A program made the translations under genes and the position numbers. From contig NZ_JALPNF010000015.1 in NCBI RefSeq assembly GCF_023195535.1, forward strand, positions 1-46,383: a stretch of DNA of 46,383 nt, read 5' to 3'. The notes beneath the pieces were generated by a model, which was not told the origin of the DNA, made no database searches, and saw only the letters and a program-made list of their open reading frames with translations. This DNA comes from Sphingomonas faeni (GTDB lineage: Bacteria; Pseudomonadota; Alphaproteobacteria; Sphingomonadales; Sphingomonadaceae). Shown here one piece after another: positions 1-8,500 of the stretch; positions within the stretch are counted from its first letter, which is position 1; each line of letters starts with the position of its first letter.

Positions 1-76
1 GCTCGTGATCGAAAACCATCCGTACCGCCCGCTCGCGGACTTCGGGCGCAAACTTGTTCGTCGTCTTGCTCGTCAT
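1..76 (-). CDS. IS3-family transposase OrfA, N-terminal fragment (runs off the window)
   Basis: Only the first 25 codons are inside the window. The peptide starts MTSKTTNKFAPEVRERAVRM, the usual opening of the helix-turn-helix OrfA protein of IS3-type elements (FxPEVRERAVRMV). A purine-rich stretch (AGAAGGTGGAG on the minus strand) sits just before the ATG as a ribosome binding site. OrfA normally makes a frameshift fusion with the DDE OrfB transposase. OrfB would lie to the left of the window. Confidence 0.75.
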   Translation of the reverse strand, partial: MTSKTTNKFAPEVRERAVRMVFDHE

Positions 77-126
77 GGCTCCACCTTCTCAGGAGTTGGA
101 GCCTCCGACAAACCCGGCGCGGTTCA
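1..126 (-). mobile_element. End of an IS3-family insertion sequence
   Basis: The left edge of the window is the 5' end of an insertion element read on the minus strand. The element appears to begin at 126 with TGAACCGCGCCGGG, which starts with the TG typical of IS3-family ends. It continues into a short leader and a transposase OrfA start at 76. The other end lies outside the window, so no target duplication can be checked. The element has landed in the last codons of a TonB-receptor gene (127-196). Confidence 0.75.
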
Positions 127-196
127 GACCGACAATGCGCGCTTTTATACCGGGCGGGGCCGCAATTTCACGTTGAGCTGGCAGGCCGGCTTCTGA
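127..196 (+). pseudogene. C-terminal stub of a TonB-dependent outer-membrane receptor
   Basis: After the IS end, an open frame of about 22 codons reads ...NARFYTGRGRNFTLSWQAGF and stops at 196. The pattern (RxFYTGRGRNF then alternating residues and a final Phe) matches the last beta-strand of TonB-dependent siderophore receptors, whose last residue is usually Phe and is needed for barrel assembly. The stop overlaps the ATG of the PepSY gene (TGATG), as expected when receptor and PepSY genes form one operon. The receptor body would be on the far side of the IS, and in the interrupted allele its last strand is separated from it. The identification rests on this short tail plus context. Confidence 0.6.
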
Positions 197-1245
197 TGCG
201 CATCCTGTCCCTGCTGCATCGCTGGATCGGCGCGATCGGCGGTCTGCTGCTCGCGGTACTGGGGCTCACGGGTACGCTGCTCGTCTGGCGCAACGAGCTG
301 ACCTTCGTGGCGCACGTCGGCGATCCAGTACGGGCCGATCCGGTATCGCTGGCCTTGGCGGTCGGCGCAGTAGCGGACGCGTCGTCCCCGATCGACCGCA
401 TCACCTTCGCAGGCGACGGTCTGGGCGTTCATCAGGCCATCTTCGCAGACGGCAGCGGTGCCTATATTAGCCAGGCCGGCGTGACGGTCGACCGCTGGTC
501 CTCGTCATGGCAGCGACCGGAATTGTGGGTGTTCGACCTTCATCATCGCCTTCTGGTGGGCGATGCCGGCGAGACAATTACCGGGGGCGCCGGGCTTATA
601 GGCCTGTTTTTCCTCATTACGGGGATGATACTGTGGTGGCGGATGCGCAGCCGCTTTCGGCTGCGGTTATGGCCCGCTACGATGAGGCCCGGCGCAATCG
701 TCCATCACCACCGGGACATGGGCGTCGTGACGGCGCCGTTGCTGCTCGTGTCACTGGTAACGGGCATTCTGATGATTTTTCCCGCGTTGGGTGGTCCCTT
801 GCTTGCCGAAACACGCGCGGTCACACCCAAAGTTCACAGTGTCAGAGAAACGCGATCCGCGCATGACCTGAAGCCGCTTTTCAAGGCTGCTGCCACAATG
901 TTTCCGGGTGCCGAATTTCGCCGTCTGCAAATGCCGCGGAAGGCCGGCACTCCCATCGTCCTGCGCCTCCGCCAATCTTTCGAATGGACCCCGAACGGAC
1001 GGACGTTCGTGTACGCCGATCCGGTTACGCTGACGATCATGGCCGATGACGATCCGGCGACCCGGGGAAAGGCGGCATCGATCCGCGAGAAACTCTATCC
1101 CGTGCACGCTGCCAAGACGGGCGGCATTGCATGGAAGCTCGCCATGACCGTGTCGGGCATCGTACTGACGCTGCTTGGCAGTCTAGCGGTGTACGGCTTC
1201 TGGCGGACGAAGTGGAACATGGGACAGAGCAAGCGGAGAAAGTGA
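196..1245 (+). CDS. PepSY-associated TM domain protein (iron-regulated membrane protein type)
   Basis: This 349-residue inner-membrane protein has four predicted membrane segments: about 11-32, 131-149, 176-196 and 316-336. It has the short His-rich motifs FDLHHRLL (113-120) and IVHHHRDMG (168-176) typical of the PepSY_TM family. Members of this family sit next to TonB-dependent siderophore receptors and are thought to help siderophore or iron handling at the inner membrane; some relatives reduce ferric siderophores. The start overlaps the stop of the receptor stub by one base, so translation was probably coupled to the receptor. The IS inserted just upstream may cut this gene off from its original promoter or give it a new one. 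The length and topology look complete. Confidence 0.85.
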   Translation: MRILSLLHRWIGAIGGLLLAVLGLTGTLLVWRNELTFVAHVGDPVRADPVSLALAVGAVADASSPIDRITFAGDGLGVHQAIFADGSGAYISQAGVTVDRWSSSWQRPELWVFDLHHRLLVGDAGETITGGAGLIGLFFLITGMILWWRMRSRFRLRLWPATMRPGAIVHHHRDMGVVTAPLLLVSLVTGILMIFPALGGPLLAETRAVTPKVHSVRETRSAHDLKPLFKAAATMFPGAEFRRLQMPRKAGTPIVLRLRQSFEWTPNGRTFVYADPVTLTIMADDDPATRGKAASIREKLYPVHAAKTGGIAWKLAMTVSGIVLTLLGSLAVYGFWRTKWNMGQSKRRK

Positions 1246-1302
1246 AAATTCGTTTAAACCATGACGCTCGCCAGAATGTTTGAGGCTCGAATGACCGGCT
1301 GA

Positions 1303-1450
1303 TTACGGCGCTAGAGACCCATAGCCGGACATTCCAGGAATGCCGACCACCGCGGGAATGGCATCGACTACGTCCAGCGCGACCTTTGCGCCCTCGCGAA
1401 CGAAGATGGCGTGGCGCGACCGATACGGCGTGTCGGCTGGCTGGGCGGTG
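1303..1450 (-). pseudogene. DUF1203-like fragment
   Basis: A minus-strand frame without a start codon, bounded by stops, reads ...QPADTPYRSRHAIFVREGA then KVALDVVDAIPAVV. The segment DTPYRxxxAIFVRE resembles the central part of DUF1203 proteins. The usual N-terminal Cys-containing half and the C-terminal half are missing, so it looks like an internal scrap. It lies just downstream of rlmJ on the same strand. The family call is from memory of the motif and is moderate at best. Confidence 0.4.
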
Positions 1451-1460
1451 CGGCTTTACT

Positions 1461-2291
1461 TTAGCCCCCCAACCAATCGGTTGTGATTTCGCCCCTATGC
1501 CCCTCCGGCGCCAGCACGGCGCGCAGGGCTTCCAGCAAAGGCGGTAGCGCCTGTATGAAGGCGTAGGGCGGGTTGACGATATAAAGGCCCGCGCCATTAT
1601 AGATGCCGAGTTGATCGTCATCGTACAACCAATGCTCCACCACCAGCAATTTCGGGATGCCGAGCTTACGTAACTGCTCCTTCCACCGCCAATGCGTCGC
1701 GCGGTCTTTCAGCGGATACCAGATCACCGTCACGCCATGCGCCCATTTGCGGTAAGCAGCCGCGAGGGTGGCCGTGATACGTGCGCGGTCGTCGGGCTGC
1801 TCGTACGGCGGGTCGACCACCACCACGCCGCGCGCGGTTCGGGGCGGCACCATCGCCAGCCAAAGCTCGTAGGCGTCGCGCTCGTGCACGGCAGCGGATG
1901 TGTCGCGCATCACGCCGCGCAAGGTATAGGCGTCCTCGGGATGTTTTTCGTTCAGGATCAGACAATCCTGCGGGCGCAGAAGCTGCGCCAGGATCCGCGG
2001 CGAGCCGGGGTAGAAGAGCGGCTCGGCCCCCGCATTCACCGCTTGTACGATGTCACGGTAGTCGTTCAGCAAGGGGTTCGGGTCGGCAAAGGCCCGCAGC
2101 ACGCCCTGCGTGGACTCGCCGGTGCGTTGGGCGTCCTCGCCATCAAGATCGTACAGCCCGCAGCCGGCATGGGTGTCGATCAGGGTCAGCGCGCCCTGCT
2201 TTTGCTGCAACGCCCGCACGAGGGCGATCAATAGGCTGTGCTTCACGACATCGGCGCTGTTGCCGGCATGGAAGGAATGGCGATAATTCAT
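1461..2291 (-). CDS. rlmJ: 23S rRNA (adenine-2030-N6)-methyltransferase RlmJ
   Basis: The 276-residue protein matches RlmJ over its full length (the E. coli enzyme has 280 residues). It begins MNYRHSFHAGNSADVVKH, the family signature, and has a SAM-binding stretch LIDTHAGCGLYDL (37-49). The catalytic DPPY motif is at 160-163 inside VVDPPYEQPDD. RlmJ methylates N6 of A2030 in 23S rRNA in the cytoplasm and is not essential. The gene stands alone on the minus strand. Its 3' side abuts a DUF1203 fragment and its 5' side a long non-coding stretch. No promoter stands out. Confidence 0.95.
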   Translation of the reverse strand: MNYRHSFHAGNSADVVKHSLLIALVRALQQKQGALTLIDTHAGCGLYDLDGEDAQRTGESTQGVLRAFADPNPLLNDYRDIVQAVNAGAEPLFYPGSPRILAQLLRPQDCLILNEKHPEDAYTLRGVMRDTSAAVHERDAYELWLAMVPPRTARGVVVVDPPYEQPDDRARITATLAAAYRKWAHGVTVIWYPLKDRATHWRWKEQLRKLGIPKLLVVEHWLYDDDQLGIYNGAGLYIVNPPYAFIQALPPLLEALRAVLAPEGHRGEITTDWLGG

Positions 2292-3073
2292 TGCGACGCA
2301 AAATCCCGACGATCTACCTTCGTACCTGGCGCTGGCGCGGTTGCCGAGCGCGAGGCGATTAAAGGCATAAACCCGGTGCTGGTATAAAGTCGGGCGGAAA
2401 CCTTCAACGCCGTTCTGCGCAAGGCGCCAAGCGCGCGTTGGCGCTCGTCGTCAGCCGCGGAGACACACGGGTTCGGGTACATGGGAATGTTCGATCATCG
2501 ACGAGCAAGACGCGACTGGCATTCCCGCGATGCGCCCGCCGCGCGCGAACAAGAGGTAACGTAGACTGCGCGATTTCAGACCGTTCGATGGCAGCGGTCG
2601 CACGAAACAACTCGGCTTTAGAGAGACCGACACATCGCTATCTGTGGTGCAATGCTAGTATATGTGGTCTTGTATCCATTGAACGCCTCCCGACGAGGTT
2701 TATCCCTCGGGAAGATCGCTCACCGATAAGCCGGCTCCAGTCGCAGCTTTGATAAGCCCGTTTCTGGAGGGCCGGACAGTTTCGCGGCATTTCGATCTGA
2801 ATCCTATATCGAGCACATCCCAATGCCATGATGCGGCAGGCCATTGCGATTGTGCAGCGGAGGGCGAAATGATGAGTGCAGACGCAATGAGACGCAGCGA
2901 CACCATCTTGCGCCGACAGCAGTGTCCATAGACGAGCTCGGCGGGCGGTAACGCACTCATATCGAACGATATTTTCTTGCTTACTGCAAGCACCGCGGGA
3001 CGGTGTGGCGGTGCTGTCAGTCTAACGCGAACCGTTCTCCACACGATGCAGTTCGGGCTTTGAGCGCAGCGGC
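2292..3073. other. Gene-poor stretch between rlmJ and the IS6 remnant
   Basis: No convincing gene was found. Several 60-130 codon frames exist on both strands, but none shows a recognisable motif, a good ribosome binding site or consistent codon use. The part next to the IS6 remnant (about 3000-3073) probably contains the degraded end of that element. The stretch around 2640-2700 is less GC-rich and could hold the rlmJ promoter region, but no clear -35/-10 pair was identified. Confidence 0.5.
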
Positions 3074-3455
3074 CTAGCTCGCGAGGATCTGCCACTCCGC
3101 CAGGGCGGCGGAACGTCGTTCCTTGTAGGTCTGGCGGTCGACGAGGTGGCGTTCGAGATTGAAGTGGTTGTGGACGTTGGCATGGACCGAAGCGAACTTT
3201 TGCAGGGTCTTCATTCGCCTGAAACGCAACATCGCGCGCTCCCTTCGCCGGAACGACAGGTGGCTGTTCTCGACCCGGTTGTTGGCCCAGCGTCCAATCT
3301 CCTGCTTATCGGTATTGCCCAGTTCCTTCATCGCGGCACCGTACGAGCGCAGTCCGTCAGTGGTGATCGTCTCGGCCCTGCCGTGACGCTTCAGCGCCTT
3401 TTCATGAAGGTAAGCGCTGCATGCTTGTCCCTGGTTTTGATGAGCTGCCCCCGTC
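3074..3455 (-). pseudogene. IS6-family transposase, C-terminal half, frameshifted
   Basis: The minus strand encodes the catalytic C-terminal half of an IS6-family DDE transposase. Recognisable pieces are ETITTDGLRSYGAAMKELGN, GRWANNRVENSHLSFRRRER and the tail ASVHANVHNHFNLERHL then ALAEWQ. The preceding residues IKTRDKHAALTFMKR lie in a different frame. Restoring one G after the ATG AAA AGG codons would join the two, so a single-base deletion near 3400 is likely. The N-terminal DNA-binding part and the first catalytic Asp are missing. A matching N-terminal piece of the same type lies at 11707-11871 on the same strand. The element cannot transpose by itself. Confidence 0.85.
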
Positions 3456-4371
3456 TGCATTGAGATCGACGTCCACCTTTAAGTCTGTTCCCTCGAAGTG
3501 GTACTTGCCCACCAGAAGCTGCCGCTCGGGCACAGGCACTTTTTGGAACGATGCGGGGGCCACAGCCACCAGTCCAGCGAACGCAGAGACACAGATAAAA
3601 CTCCGCCGCCGCCGTTTCCCTGCAAGAGTGTCGCAAAATGGTGGTGCCGTTTACCTTATCGCTCACGGGATAGCGTAGTTGGTTCCTCGGTGTCATCGTG
3701 CCGGCCGCGAAAATTAGGTTCGCCTGCGCCGGCATGGCCGCCAGCCCATTGGCTAAACAGCAAGAAGAACGCGCTCGATCCTTCACGCCGCACTGCGCGA
3801 AGTACTTGTTCAGTGCCGTCTGATCAGGTTTGGCACTCACACTCTCGTCCCGCTCGTTTTCAAAACAGCATTAGTCTCGAGCAAATACGGAGTCCGGTTT
3901 TTCTCGTGCAGTACGCGCGCCAACTCAAGCACGCGTTCCACGTCGATCGATGAAAGGTCGCGGCTGGCCCCGAACCAATCAGCCCACATCGCGGATCCCG
4001 GCCTGCCAAGATACCTGACGAACCTCATGTGACCATCTGCGCACGATTCGGTTAATTATCTTGCTTTCTGTTGAGCTTAGCTACGCACCTCAGATCACTT
4101 GAGCTACCTACCACTGTGGGTGTTGAGGTTGGATACCGGGACAATACCGTTTTTCAGAAAGCGCGCCTACACCAACACATCCTCGATGGCCGCCATGCCC
4201 ACTCAGCGGAGACAGAGGTCGAGTATGCGCGACACGGATCAATCCAATGCCCCCGGCTGCCCCGGTTCGACGTTGATCAACATCGACCACGGCAATCGTG
4301 GCCGTCCGCAACCCAATCGACGACGCCTCCTCGGCGTCTCGCACCGGTGATAATCTGAAGGACCTGACGCA
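3456..4371. other. Unassigned stretch with decayed coding-like fragments
   Basis: No intact gene is recognised. On the minus strand around 3465-3640, one frame without an ATG reads like a signal peptide (basic KRRRR then a hydrophobic run) followed by GKYHFEGTDLKVDVDLNADG. It ends at the IS6 junction and may be an exported protein truncated by the element. A 63-codon minus frame (3837-4028) and a 42-codon plus ORF (4224-4350, just before the lipoprotein gene) are open, but I recognise nothing in them. The area looks like an old insertion scar. Confidence 0.4.
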
Positions 4372-5148
4372 ATGTTGACGAAGAAACTGGTGCTACTGAG
4401 CGGCGTGGTCGCGGTCCTCAGTGCCTGCGGCGACAACCAAACGACGGGCAATACGACAGCAGCGACGACGAACACCACCGCAAGCGCCACCCCATCCGTC
4501 AACCGGGTCCGTGGCGTGATCACGACGGTCGGCGCCGACGCGCTGACGGTCCAGACCTATGACGGCAAATCGGTGAACGTGCTGCTCGGCGCCGACACCA
4601 AATACGCTTGGGTGGTCGCCTCGAACCTCTCGACCCTCAAGGATGGCGACTTCATCGGCACCGCAACGACCGGCCCCGACAACGCGCTACGCGCGGTCGA
4701 GCTGGTCATTTTCCCGGAGGCGATGCGCGGCACCGGCGAGGGCCATTATCCCTGGGACGTTCCTGGTGCGGTCGCGGCCGCCGGTGGCGGCGCGAACGAT
4801 TCGAGCGCGATGACCAATGGTACCGCCGACGGGCAAAGCGCGATGACCAACGGGACCGTCGATCAGCAGAGCGGGATGACCAACGGTACCGTCGACGGCC
4901 AAAGTGCGATGACCAACGGCACAGTGACCGGTGGCGCAGGCACGTCCGGCGAGACCAAACTGAGCATCTCATACAAGGGCGGCAAGGCGCAGGTCGTCGT
5001 CCCCGTCGGCACGCCGATCGTCCGCTTCGAGCCGGCCACGCGATCGGTCCTCACCAAGGGCCAGAAGCTATTTGCAGTCGTCTCGACCGATTCCTCGGGC
5101 GCCAAGTCTGTCGCAGTCGGCAGAAATGGCCTTACCCCGCCGATGTAA
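4372..5148 (+). CDS. Repeat-containing lipoprotein, DUF5666-like
   Basis: This 258-residue exported protein has a lipoprotein signal peptide (MLTKKLVLLSGVVAVLSAC, lipid-attached Cys19). A Thr/Asn-rich linker (about 20-42) follows, then a small beta-rich domain (45-115, VRGVITTVGADALTVQTYDG) that resembles DUF5666-type domains. A run of four 11-residue repeats, xSAMTNGTxDG, fills residues 144-187. A second beta-rich domain (about 195-258) ends the protein, with a segment like KLSISYKGGKAQVVVPVGTP. The likely location is the periplasmic side of the outer or inner membrane. The function is unknown. The gene stands alone and its start follows a purine-rich GAAGGACC. Confidence 0.8.
   Translation: MLTKKLVLLSGVVAVLSACGDNQTTGNTTAATTNTTASATPSVNRVRGVITTVGADALTVQTYDGKSVNVLLGADTKYAWVVASNLSTLKDGDFIGTATTGPDNALRAVELVIFPEAMRGTGEGHYPWDVPGAVAAAGGGANDSSAMTNGTADGQSAMTNGTVDQQSGMTNGTVDGQSAMTNGTVTGGAGTSGETKLSISYKGGKAQVVVPVGTPIVRFEPATRSVLTKGQKLFAVVSTDSSGAKSVAVGRNGLTPPM
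4804..4935 (+). repeat. Four 33-bp in-frame tandem repeats
   Basis: Inside the lipoprotein gene the unit agcgcgatgaccaac (then about 18 more bases) recurs four times with a 33-base period. It encodes xSAMTNGTxDG/Q. Third-position changes between units suggest the array is not brand new but is kept in frame. Arrays of this type vary in copy number between strains by slippage. Confidence 0.85.
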
Positions 5149-5516
5149 TCCCCGCGGTCGTTTCGCACGCAAGGACTGGAACTGAAGCTTGTAGCGATTA
5201 GCGCCAGAACGTCCGGACAGGCTCACGTCTAGAAGTTCTGGCGCGGCTTCCCGTCTCTCAAATTCAGGCGTTCGCTCACGTGGGCGATAGGACCGCTTCA
5301 ATCTCCAACTCCTGCTAGCAATGTCGCGAGCCCGGAGGAGTGCGAACTGCTCGCGCTTGGCAAGGCGGCTGGCGACATCTGACCCTGCACGGCACGATCG
5401 GTGCGCGCCGGGGACCGTCGACCCGCATGGCCGATATTGGATGGGGTTCGTGATCAGGCATTAGCGCCCTAGCAGGCGCGACGATAATTTAACGGGTCCG
5501 TTGCTACGCCTGCATA
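5149..5516. other. Intergenic stretch with a 10-bp perfect inverted repeat (5201-5244)
   Basis: No gene is supported here. The notable element is gcgccagaac at 5201-5210 and its exact complement gttctggcgc at 5235-5244, separated by 24 bases, about 50 bases after the lipoprotein stop. It could fold into a hairpin and act in termination, but it has no T-run. The region before 5517 should hold the promoter of the hybrid kinase; no clear promoter motif was found. Confidence 0.5.
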
Positions 5517-8500
5517 ATGTCACTCGCTGCCCCTATCGTCGGACATTCGCGCATGCTCCGATTTACCACATCGGGTCGGCTGTTGCTGAGCCTAACGGCA
5601 ATGGCACTCCTGTTCGGGAGCTTGGCATTACTCGGGATCGAGTTGACCCGCGGTACCGGGCGGATCGCGGCGCTGTGGTTGCCCAATGCGGTACTGGCGG
5701 GCGTACTGCTCAGCCGACCGGAACAACGCTCAACGTTGCATCTTTTGGCATGTTTCGTCGCGAACGTTTTAGTAAACCTGATCGTGGGCGACACGGTTTC
5801 GAGGGCTGTCGTTCTGTCAGCCGCCAATGGGATTGAAGTTGCAATCCTTGTCGCAAGCATGCGCCGGTTGTGCGGACCTCGCCCAGCGATCGAAGAGATC
5901 CGGGCGTTGGGCTGGCTTCTGTTGGTATGCGTGATCGCTCCTTCTGCCGCGGCGACGCTGGATGCCGTCGTCCTTGCGCCGGCTGACAGGTACTTCGACT
6001 TTCCGATCTGGCTGACGAAGATGCTCGCCGACGGGCTGAGCCTCCTCATCGTCACTCCGCTAATAATGATCGCAGTGCAGGAATGGCGAAACAGGACCCG
6101 GCCGTCCCGCCGAGACTGGTTGGAATGGTTGCTATTCCTGGCGCTCGCGACGGCTGTCACGGCACTGATATTCTGCCAGAGCCGTTTTCCGTTTCTATTC
6201 CTCGCGTGCCCGATCGTTATCCTGGCCGCCTTTCACAAAGGGGTGGCCGGCACCGCCGCTGCGATCGCAATCATCTGCGTCGTCGCATCCGGTTTCACCA
6301 TGGCGGACCTCGGTCCGATCACGTTGGTCAAGGGCGGCAGCGGCGACCAGCTCGTCGCGCTTCAACTGTTTTTGGCGGTAAGCTTCGCCATGGGACTGCC
6401 GGTCGCCTCGACGCTCGCAACCCGTGAAGCGTTGCGGCGCGAACTGAAGGACAGCCACGACTTTGCGCAATCCATCCTCGACAACGTCGGCGAAGTCATC
6501 TTCAAAACCGACGCAAAGGGCTGTTGGACCTTTCTGAATCCGGCCTGGGAGCAGCTAACGGGCTACCCGGTCGAGCATAGCCTGGGGTGGCCGACAACCA
6601 GGTTACTCCACCCGGACGACCTTGCCGCCGCGGCTGAAACCTATCCCAAGATCGTATCGGGCGAGATCGATGCCTGCACGCTTCGTCAGCGCTTTTCGAC
6701 GGCGGCTGACGATTGCCGATACATCGAAGTCGTGATCCGACGCCTTGCAGGAGCCAATGGCGAATTCCTGGGTACGACTGGCAACATCCGGGATGTGACG
6801 TCGAGTGTCCTCCAGCAGGAGGCGCTGCTCGCCAGTGAGCGGATGCATCGTCTGCTCGCCGACCATTCGAGCGATATGATCGTCCGCATCGGTCCGGACG
6901 GTGTCCGCAGGTACGTGTCTCCGGCATGCGAGCACCTGTTGGGCTATATGCCCGAGGAAATGGTCGGGGGAGCCCCGGTTTCGGCGATCCATGTCGAGGA
7001 CCGCATGCGGGTGCTGGATGTGTGCCGGACACTGCTGGCCGGCGCGACCAACCCGATCTGCACATATCGGCAACAGCACCGCGATGGTCACTATGTCTGG
7101 CTGGAGGCAGCGTACCGACTTGTCCGGAACGACGCCGGTGAGCCGATCGAGTTCGTGGCGAGCGTGCGCGATGTGAGCCAGCGGCGGGCGGTGGAATTGG
7201 CAGCCGCCGAGGCGTCGGCTCGCCTGCAAGAGAATAACAGGCTCTTCGCGATGGCGTCTGCTTTGACGCAGATTGGTCATTGGCGAGTCGACCTGGTGCA
7301 CAATCACGTCATTTGGTCAGATGAGGTTTGCCGAATTCACGGCGTTGACAACGGCTATTCGCCAGCGCTGGACGCAGCAATCGACGCGTATCACCCCGAC
7401 GACAGACAGCGCATAGCCGATATCGTCGCGCACACCGTTGAAACCGGTGATGGCTTTGAATTCACTGCCACGCTGTTACTTGCGGATGGCAGTACCAAGC
7501 GCGTCACATCGCAGGGCCAGGCCGAGCGCGCGCCCGACGATTCGGTAATTGGCATATTTGGCGTCATTCAGGACATTAGCGGTCAGGCCGCCGCCGAACA
7601 GGCCATCCGTCGCAGCGAACAGCAGTACCGCCTGCTGGCCGACAACTCGACCGACGTGGTATTACGTACCGGCGACGACGGTTGCGTCGTCTACGCCTCG
7701 CCCTCCTGTATCGAGCTTTCGGGCTACACTCCCGAAGAGCTGACTGGTCGACATTGTGGCGACTTCATCCATCCGGACGATTTGCACGCTGTTCATTCCG
7801 CACATGTCGCTCTGATTACGGGCGCGCAGATGGCTCAAACCGTCGAATATCGCCTTCGCCATAGAGATGACGACTGGCGATGGCTGGAGTCACACATGAA
7901 GCCCTGGCGCACACCGGACGGCGACACGGGAGCGAAAGGTGGGGTAATCTCGGCCATTCGCGATATCGGCCTTAGAAAAGAACTCGAAAGCGAACTGGTC
8001 GGGGCTCGCGACAAGGCCGAAAGCGCCGCTCGCACCAAGGCTGGCTTTCTAGCCAATATGAGCCACGAGATACGCACCCCTATGAACGGGGTGCTGGGCT
8101 TCACCGAGCTTGTGTTATCCGGCAACCTGGAAGCCGAACAGCGCCGTCACGTAGAGTTGATTGCGGAGTCAGGCCGCTCGATGATGCGGCTACTCAACGA
8201 TATTCTCGACGTGTCCAAAATCGACTCCGGCAAGATGCACGTAACGCAAGAGCCGGTCGATATTCGCCATGTCGTCCGGCGTTGCGCAGACCTGATGAGG
8301 CCCGTGATCAGCGCCAAGGGCGTGGTGCTGTCCACGAGGGTCGATACCGCCGTTCCACGACATATTTCCGGCGATCCATTACGCGTGCGGCAGGTCGTGC
8401 TCAACCTGATCGGCAACGCAGCCAAGTTCACCGAGCGAGGCGCTGTGACGGTCGAGGTTCTGGTCGAGCACGACACGCTACGCATAGACGTGGCGGATAC

